DNA of 5,555 bases. Source: Bacillota bacterium. GTDB taxonomy: Bacteria > Bacillota > Clostridia > Lachnospirales > Lachnospiraceae. Positions 5,287-5,555 of this stretch are shown here, piece by piece (the stretch's first letter is position 1; every line of letters starts with the position of its first letter). The notes under the pieces were generated by a model that saw only the letters and a list, made by a program, of their open reading frames with translations, was not told where the DNA came from and made no database searches. The stretch spans positions 1 to 5,555 of the forward strand of contig JAEWWQ010000179.1 of the NCBI GenBank assembly GCA_023458855.1. The letters are read 5' to 3'. Both the position numbers and the translations under genes were made by a program.

Positions 5287-5555
5287 TTATGATTTTGCTT
5301 CGGAAAGTTTGAGAATCATCTGTTTTATATATGGAAATATGATTTCAGGCGTAACATCTTTGCCAAGATTTCCGGTTGCCCAGTCCATAACAAGTCCTAC
5401 ATATCCAGAGACCATGTATGAAATGATAATTCTATAATCCAGCTGTATCTGTTCGGAAGAAGATATCATGGAATGCTGTATAATATATTCATAGATCCGT
5501 TCTTTAAATTTCACCATTATATTTGGAAAAAGATTACGTTTATAGTGCTTAAGGA
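5287..5555 (-). CDS. TetR/AcrR-family regulator, C-terminal part (cut by window edge)
   Basis: The reading frame runs leftward from beyond position 5555 to a TAA at 5287-5289 and is open to the edge; about 88 residues are visible. An internal ATG at 5517 exists, but the frame continues upstream of it (L-K-H-Y-K-R-N-L-F-P-N-I) with no stop and no ribosome site before the ATG, so the true start lies outside. The visible part contains a helix followed by SGYVGLVMDWATGNLG and then EIIFPYIKQMI, the pattern of the last two helices in the ligand-binding, dimerising domain of TetR/AcrR regulators. The helix-turn-helix half is not in the window, so the family call rests on the C-terminus alone. Its targets and ligand are unknown; such regulators often control an adjacent efflux or metabolic gene, here presumably to the right. 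Confidence 0.72.
   Translation of the reverse strand, partial: LKHYKRNLFPNIMVKFKERIYEYIIQHSMISSSEQIQLDYRIIISYMVSGYVGLVMDWATGNLGKDVTPEIIFPYIKQMILKLSEAKS

Overview
The window is AT-rich and gene-dense. Strong AGGAGG-type ribosome sites, sigma-A promoters, Rho-independent terminators, heavy AGA/ATA codon use and the gene families present all suggest a low-GC Firmicute, most likely a clostridial (Lachnospiraceae-like) anaerobe. This is inferred from style and content; no marker gene fixes the genus. No RNA genes, CRISPR arrays, insertion sequences or phage genes were seen.

Layout from left to right: (1) 74-892 (+) encodes a very acidic, Ser/Thr/Glu-rich, Cys- and Trp-free cytosolic protein of unknown function with a Met-Pro-Pro repeat, closed by a clear terminator. 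(2) 1084-2286 (+), behind its own TTGAAA-17-TATGAT promoter, encodes an unusual single polypeptide: a complete bacteriohemerythrin domain (non-haem di-iron O2 carrier or sensor, all seven ligands present) joined to a CutC-family TIM barrel. The CutC half is divergent at several normally conserved positions. (3) 2303-3079 (-) converges on it and encodes a PHP-family metal-dependent phosphoesterase. (4) 3272-4282 (+), divergent from the PHP gene, encodes an SsuA/NMT1-type solute-binding lipoprotein with no permease or ATPase gene beside it. After its hairpin there is a ribosome site, a GTG start and what may be the decayed beginning of a missing transporter gene. (5) 4577-5083 (+) encodes a small protein ending in a SEC-C zinc motif, preceded by an extended -10 promoter with a perfect 8-bp inverted repeat over the start of transcription. 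(6) 5287 to the right edge (-) is the C-terminal part of a TetR/AcrR-type regulator whose DNA-binding half lies outside the window.

The genes look like a series of independent single-gene transcription units, each with its own promoter and/or terminator, rather than one pathway. The most notable object is the hemerythrin-CutC fusion. It covalently couples an oxygen/iron-binding module to a barrel of disputed copper-related function, and the barrel has lost one of the two cysteines proposed for copper binding in human CutC while carrying other cysteines at predicted strand ends. Second in interest are the orphan solute-binding lipoprotein with a possible transporter remnant, and the dyad at the SEC-C gene promoter.
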